DNA from: Hevea brasiliensis
Lineage: Eukaryota; Streptophyta; Magnoliopsida; Malpighiales; Euphorbiaceae
Direction of reading: 5' to 3'
Length of the DNA: 64,000 nt
NCBI RefSeq assembly: GCF_030052815.1
Contig: NC_079510.1
Coordinates: 38,844,853 to 38,908,852, forward strand
Shown: piece by piece, positions 58,809 to 64,000 of the stretch
Layout of the letters: every line of letters begins with the position of its first letter
How positions within the stretch are numbered: position 1 is the stretch's first letter
Translations under genes and position numbers: made by a program
The notes under the pieces: model-generated
What the model was told of the DNA's origin: nothing
The model's input: the letters and a program-made list of their open reading frames with translations, nothing else
The model's database searches: none

Positions 58809-60330
58809 AGATTGAGCACATTAGCTCAACAAATCGATCCAAAAATAAATAATATGCCCAGCAAAAAACAATCTCTTTGATGAATTCAACTATGATTTCA
58901 TTTACAAAATAGATAATTAATTAATCAAACCAAAATTTGCAGATAAAATTCTTCCAAGCAAACCAAATTAACAGTCATTTTGTTCTGGTGATATCCATCG
59001 GGGAAAGTAACACTCGATGGACAATGAATCCATCATTAGCTTTGTGAAACTTCATAAACTAGCCTATACTATCTAATTTTCCAATAAAATCCTCCTAGAG
59101 GCAAAGAACTATCAGCTATATGAAACAGGGGGACAGAAACTACAAAACAAACGATAATAAGAAGAGAAAGGGCACATATCAATTCACAGATAGAGATATC
59201 AAAGAATTTCAATCTGGCATACAGAAATGCAAAGGAAACACAAGCATATCAAACATGGATGCCAAGAAAACACATCAAATTAAGTAGTATCTCTGATCCG
59301 TGGATCAACAATTAATGTGCTCCAAAAATTCTCCCATGATATGAAACCTGCACTTAAATGTATGTCTTGAACTTTAAAAAATTGCAGTTCATTACTTAGA
59401 TGAAACAGCTGAAAGATCAGCCTTGGGAATGAATTAATGACATTAGGAGCAATGTCATAGTTACCCTAGTAAGCTTTCTAAAATTGGAAGTCAAAGCTAT
59501 GAATTTGTTTCCTTTGCTTAAGTAGATCTTTTGTGTTCCAACTTATTTGAAGACAGAGTTTACATCGTAGAGAAATGCAAAGGCAACACAAGCATGTTAA
59601 ACATGGATGCCTAGAAACCACATTCTCTCAAATTACTATGAACGACAAAGGACAAACAACATGTAAAGCCTAGTTCAGCCAAAAGTTTCTGCAGTGAGTT
59701 TCAGATTCTTCATGTGCCCAAGATGCCGAGATAAGATAACTAGTTCACCACAAAAAATTTTAGCATAAAATTAATATGATGCTCACCCAATCGATTTATA
59801 CGAGTCAAAAGTTTGTTCAGATTCATATAAAGTTACCTTGAATCAACCATCAGAAAATACAGGCCAGCATAAGTTTTGTTAGTGATAAACACTTACTTTG
59901 CTGGAGGGGTTAGAACAAGTTTAAGAACTTAACATGGTAAGTCAGTCTGATCTAAGCAAGTAGTTGACTTTGTAACTGAGATGCATTTAGGGCTCTGACC
60001 ATTGCCTAACTGCTAAATATACTGCAAACCTATAGTAGCGGTTGCTTCTGCATTTGTTGTATGAAAAGGTTCCTTCATCAAAACACCTATCACATTTTGT
60101 TACCAAATCCTTGAAATGTCTCAACCTTGTACGCTTGGACCAACTCAGGGTAATCCTCCTTGTAATAAGCCAAAAACTTGTTCTCAAACTGTTTTCTAGA
60201 CATTTTTAGTGCTGAAACAACATTTACGTCCTTTTTAATCAAGCCCTTCGACATTAGCACATCCAAAACAGAGCATCTTGGCATGGCATTTCTCTCCAAA
60301 CTGATCTTAAATAGATGTGGGGATCCAACG
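58809..60330. repeat. Tandem duplication, unit 1 (1,522 bp)
   Basis: Almost identical to 60331-61852. Only two differences were noticed (G/A at 59832/61354 and A/G at 59861/61383). The junction reads CCAACGAG|ATTGAGCAC, where the intact unit continues CCAACGAGATCTGG. It contains the 3' flank and the last about 80 codons of an mTERF gene. Confidence 0.93.
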
Positions 60331-60332
60331 AG
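60090..60332 (-). pseudogene. mTERF 3' fragment (copy 4)
   Basis: The last about 80 codons of the gene at 61612-62760, identical in sequence and ending GFGNKM. Upstream it is fused to non-coding DNA at the duplication junction, so the N-terminal four fifths are missing. A by-product of the tandem duplication. Confidence 0.93.
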
Positions 60333-61852
60333 ATTGAGCACATTAGCTCAACAAATCGATCCAAAAATAAATAATATGCCCAGCAAAAAACAATCTCTTT
60401 GATGAATTCAACTATGATTTCATTTACAAAATAGATAATTAATTAATCAAACCAAAATTTGCAGATAAAATTCTTCCAAGCAAACCAAATTAACAGTCAT
60501 TTTGTTCTGGTGATATCCATCGGGGAAAGTAACACTCGATGGACAATGAATCCATCATTAGCTTTGTGAAACTTCATAAACTAGCCTATACTATCTAATT
60601 TTCCAATAAAATCCTCCTAGAGGCAAAGAACTATCAGCTATATGAAACAGGGGGACAGAAACTACAAAACAAACGATAATAAGAAGAGAAAGGGCACATA
60701 TCAATTCACAGATAGAGATATCAAAGAATTTCAATCTGGCATACAGAAATGCAAAGGAAACACAAGCATATCAAACATGGATGCCAAGAAAACACATCAA
60801 ATTAAGTAGTATCTCTGATCCGTGGATCAACAATTAATGTGCTCCAAAAATTCTCCCATGATATGAAACCTGCACTTAAATGTATGTCTTGAACTTTAAA
60901 AAATTGCAGTTCATTACTTAGATGAAACAGCTGAAAGATCAGCCTTGGGAATGAATTAATGACATTAGGAGCAATGTCATAGTTACCCTAGTAAGCTTTC
61001 TAAAATTGGAAGTCAAAGCTATGAATTTGTTTCCTTTGCTTAAGTAGATCTTTTGTGTTCCAACTTATTTGAAGACAGAGTTTACATCGTAGAGAAATGC
61101 AAAGGCAACACAAGCATGTTAAACATGGATGCCTAGAAACCACATTCTCTCAAATTACTATGAACGACAAAGGACAAACAACATGTAAAGCCTAGTTCAG
61201 CCAAAAGTTTCTGCAGTGAGTTTCAGATTCTTCATGTGCCCAAGATGCCGAGATAAGATAACTAGTTCACCACAAAAAATTTTAGCATAAAATTAATATG
61301 ATGCTCACCCAATCGATTTATACGAGTCAAAAGTTTGTTCAGATTCATATAAAATTACCTTGAATCAACCATCAGAAAATACGGGCCAGCATAAGTTTTG
61401 TTAGTGATAAACACTTACTTTGCTGGAGGGGTTAGAACAAGTTTAAGAACTTAACATGGTAAGTCAGTCTGATCTAAGCAAGTAGTTGACTTTGTAACTG
61501 AGATGCATTTAGGGCTCTGACCATTGCCTAACTGCTAAATATACTGCAAACCTATAGTAGCGGTTGCTTCTGCATTTGTTGTATGAAAAGGTTCCTTCAT
61601 CAAAACACCTATCACATTTTGTTACCAAATCCTTGAAATGTCTCAACCTTGTACGCTTGGACCAACTCAGGGTAATCCTCCTTGTAATAAGCCAAAAACT
61701 TGTTCTCAAACTGTTTTCTAGACATTTTTAGTGCTGAAACAACATTTACGTCCTTTTTAATCAAGCCCTTCGACATTAGCACATCCAAAACAGAGCATCT
61801 TGGCATGGCATTTCTCTCCAAACTGATCTTAAATAGATGTGGGGATCCAACG
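60331..61852. repeat. Tandem duplication, unit 2 (1,522 bp)
   Basis: The unit joined to the complete mTERF gene. See unit 1 for the comparison. Confidence 0.93.
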
Positions 61853-62760
61853 AGATCTGGAAGCTGTAAACAAGCTTTGGTCAGATAAAACTCCATTAGT
61901 TGCTTAATCTTCTTCTCAGAGGCAGTCATGAATAGTGGTTGTGTTCTAAATGCCATAATAATATCTCTTTCTGACCAGCCAAAGCTCATCAAGAACTTTT
62001 TCTTCCTTTCCCATTTCAGGTTGCTCATAGCAGACATTGAATAAAAAGCATATATAAAGGACTTTCCCGTTGGTTCAAACCCCATTTCCTTAACTTCTCG
62101 AACCACTTCTTCTAAAAAATGAACCCCGCGGCTTAGACACCGTGGCCACGTTAATAATAACCTCCTAATACTGGGTTCAGGCACACCATGAGCTCGCAAA
62201 GTGCATATATTAGACAACAGCACCTCAGTACCACAGGAAAGGAGATGGGGGCCTCGCTTCAAGGCGAAAAAAACATTCTCATCGGTCTCAAGCAACCCCC
62301 TAAGGAAATCAATAGTGGGCAAAATCCGTTTCTTTAAACTAGCCGTTAGAATAGCTGAATTTACACATAGAATATTATGCAGGTCAGGCCCTGCAATACC
62401 CAGTGATTCAAAATATTCAATCTTAGGTTCAAGGGTTTTTTCTGGATGGGCTAGAATAAGTTGAGGTTGATTTGAAATTAAGGTAGCAATTTGAGATTTA
62501 GTAAACCCATTAGCTCTTAACAGTCGAAGAACCAAGTCTGGTTGATCTGTGCTCTTAATAAGAACATACTTGCAGACTGAAGCAGCCCTATGTGGTGACA
62601 ACCCACATGAGTTGGAGAGGTAAGAGACTGTTAAAGATTGGGCCGTTGAGCTTGAAGCCGAATTTACTGAAGTTAGGGTTTGAATATAACGACCGTAACA
62701 AGCTTTGGCATCTATGAAGCGCCTAAGATTAATGAGTAATTTGAACACGAAAGAAAACAT
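61612..62760 (-). CDS. mTERF family protein, mitochondrial (copy 5, intact)
   Basis: Single-exon frame of 382 residues from the start that aligns with the paralogues (MFSFVFKLLINLRRF). An in-frame ATG at 62787 would add nine residues (MLKPLLSKE), because the leader here has gained an ATG. Presequence, then LVLRLLRANGFTKSQIATL, LKKRILPTIDFLRGLL, IRRLLLTWPRC and the conserved C-terminal region ending GFGNKM. Intact, and closest to copy 1 in the middle part. Its last 240 bases are shared exactly with the fragment at 60090-60332. Confidence 0.93.
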   Translation of the reverse strand: MFSFVFKLLINLRRFIDAKACYGRYIQTLTSVNSASSSTAQSLTVSYLSNSCGLSPHRAASVCKYVLIKSTDQPDLVLRLLRANGFTKSQIATLISNQPQLILAHPEKTLEPKIEYFESLGIAGPDLHNILCVNSAILTASLKKRILPTIDFLRGLLETDENVFFALKRGPHLLSCGTEVLLSNICTLRAHGVPEPSIRRLLLTWPRCLSRGVHFLEEVVREVKEMGFEPTGKSFIYAFYSMSAMSNLKWERKKKFLMSFGWSERDIIMAFRTQPLFMTASEKKIKQLMEFYLTKACLQLPDLVGSPHLFKISLERNAMPRCSVLDVLMSKGLIKKDVNVVSALKMSRKQFENKFLAYYKEDYPELVQAYKVETFQGFGNKM

Positions 62761-62960
62761 TTCTTTAGAAAGAAGGGGTTTCAGCAATGTAAACTTACAG
62801 GATAAGAGAAGCCACTAATGGCGATTTTTGCAACTACAACCGCAAACCCTATTGGGAAAATGGCGGCAGAGAGCCCCTTCGAAGTTCACTGGCTCTGAAA
62901 AGAATCTTAAAACGGAGGAACCGGCGAGCAAGAAAAATGGAAAAAGGATCCGGCCACCTG
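62761..62960 (-). promoter_or_regulatory. Promoter/5' leader of mTERF copy 5 with telo-box
   Basis: Holds AAACCCTA at 62844-62851 in the same context as in copy 1 (CCCTATTGGGAAAATGGCGG). Farther upstream the similarity to the other copies fades. Confidence 0.5.
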
Positions 62961-62989
62961 GTTTCCCATTCTACCCGATTCCAGTACAT

Positions 62990-64000
62990 TATCATGTAAA
63001 TAATTTTAATATTAAGAAATTTTTATATTAAATTAATAAAAAAATATGACACCACACTTTTTTAAAATAATATAATAAAGCATTTTTTTAAATTAATAAT
63101 AATAAATGAAATTATTTACATTTTATAATAAAAATATACATAATACCTTCCTTTGTTATTAATTTATATTAATTTTATAAAAATATTAGATTTATATGTT
63201 TTTTTTAGAAATGTCACAAATTTTCACGTTAATCTAATATATTTTATGTGAATAATAAAATTGTAAGATAATGTATAAATTTTTTAAAGCTTGAAATTTT
63301 CTTGTAAAGTAAAATAATCTTACTTTATTTTAAATAAAAATAATTATAGAGCCACCATTGTTTTTAAGTAAAGTCACCAATTTTAAATGGTTCGATCATT
63401 ATGATTTATTTTTGAATTAGAAGATTAGAGAAAAAGGGAAAATTATTATTTAATTTTTGTATTTTAATATAATTAATTATTTAATTGATGTATTTTAAAA
63501 AATATATTAATTAATTTTTATATTTTAATTTTTTTAAACTATTTAATCCCTCTATTAAATTTTTCATTATTCATACAATTCAAACTACTATTTAATCCCC
63601 TATTTTAAAGAAACTAAAAAGTTAATCACTATATTTTAAAAAATATTACTATTTAATCCTTATATTTTAGTAAAATTAATTAATTGATCCATCTATTTTG
63701 AAAAATATATTTTTAGATATGAAGAAGATTAAATTTTAATTCACCTTTTTTTTTAATTCTAATTTTTTGAACATCATTTTTATGTTTTCTCTAAAGGAAA
63801 TTGATAGAGCTTGTACCGTCTTTATGACAAACGAAAATAAAGAGAGAGAGAGAGAGAGAAGTAGTGTACGTGTAAAGAAAAAGAAATAAGGAATAATAAG
63901 AAAGAAATAAAAGAAACAGAATTAGAATAATTTAGGTGTAAAAAATAATTATAAAATTAAATTATTAACTAAGTCAAATTATAAGGACTAACTAATATAT
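62990..64000. other. AT-rich intergenic DNA with degenerate repeats
   Basis: 63430-63710 holds several diverged copies of a word like TATTTAATCCCTATATTTTA in different orientations. A (GA) run lies at 63840-63859. No gene is seen. Confidence 0.7.

Noticed and set aside
62761..62787. Upstream ATG at 62787 as start of mTERF copy 5
   Set aside because: Not present in the paralogues; the aligned start at 62760 gives the shared presequence.

Overview
The window is nuclear plant DNA, most likely from a woody eudicot. Support for this: AT-rich introns with GT-AG borders, a family of intron-less mTERF genes with mitochondrial presequences, microsatellites, MITEs and about 38 kb of LTR-type elements. 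A member of the Malpighiales or Euphorbiaceae would fit, but I cannot prove the species from the sequence.

Layout. 1-4.1 kb: the last six exons (+ strand) of an EEIG1/EHBP1 (NT-C2) family gene whose start lies left of the window. 5.5-6.7 kb: an intact mTERF gene (- strand). 7.1-10.4 kb: small repeats, including a hAT-like MITE nested in an older TIR element, and a diverged tandem duplication. 10.4-40.0 kb: a stack of nested long-LTR retrotransposons. 40.3-49.5 kb: a large TG...CA element (called D here) that carries a broken gene and is itself split by a solo LTR. 49.5-54 kb: AT-rich intergenic DNA with MITE-like repeats. 54-62.8 kb: the rest of the mTERF cluster on the - strand, namely one intact gene, one decayed copy, one 3' fragment and one further intact gene. 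Without the large elements the mTERF genes would lie only about 8.5 kb apart, so this is one tandem gene family split by transposons.

The insertion order can be read from target-site duplications (TSDs). Solo LTR C1 (TSD TTTTA) was entered one base from its start by element B (TSD GTAAT/GTAAC). The 5' LTR of B was entered by solo LTR E in the opposite orientation (TSD CTTGT). Element A, a Ty3/gypsy chromovirus-type element, landed 48 bp to the left of C1 (TSD ATAAC). Element D (TSD ATTAC) sits at the centre of an older imperfect inverted repeat, and its gene is split by solo LTR C2 (TSD AGGAC).

The most interesting signals are: a pair of adjacent hairpins at the same place in the LTRs of several families, with stems kept by base changes on both sides; nucleosome-length (about 190-200 bp) internal repeats and near-perfect palindromes in these LTRs; element D, with GATCGG motifs that change orientation between its two arms and no visible polymerase; and a nearly identical 1,522-bp tandem duplication that cuts an mTERF gene. 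Patches between 13.7 and 20.3 kb look like poor consensus sequence, so broken frames there may not be biological. All comparisons were made by eye; no alignments or database searches were run.
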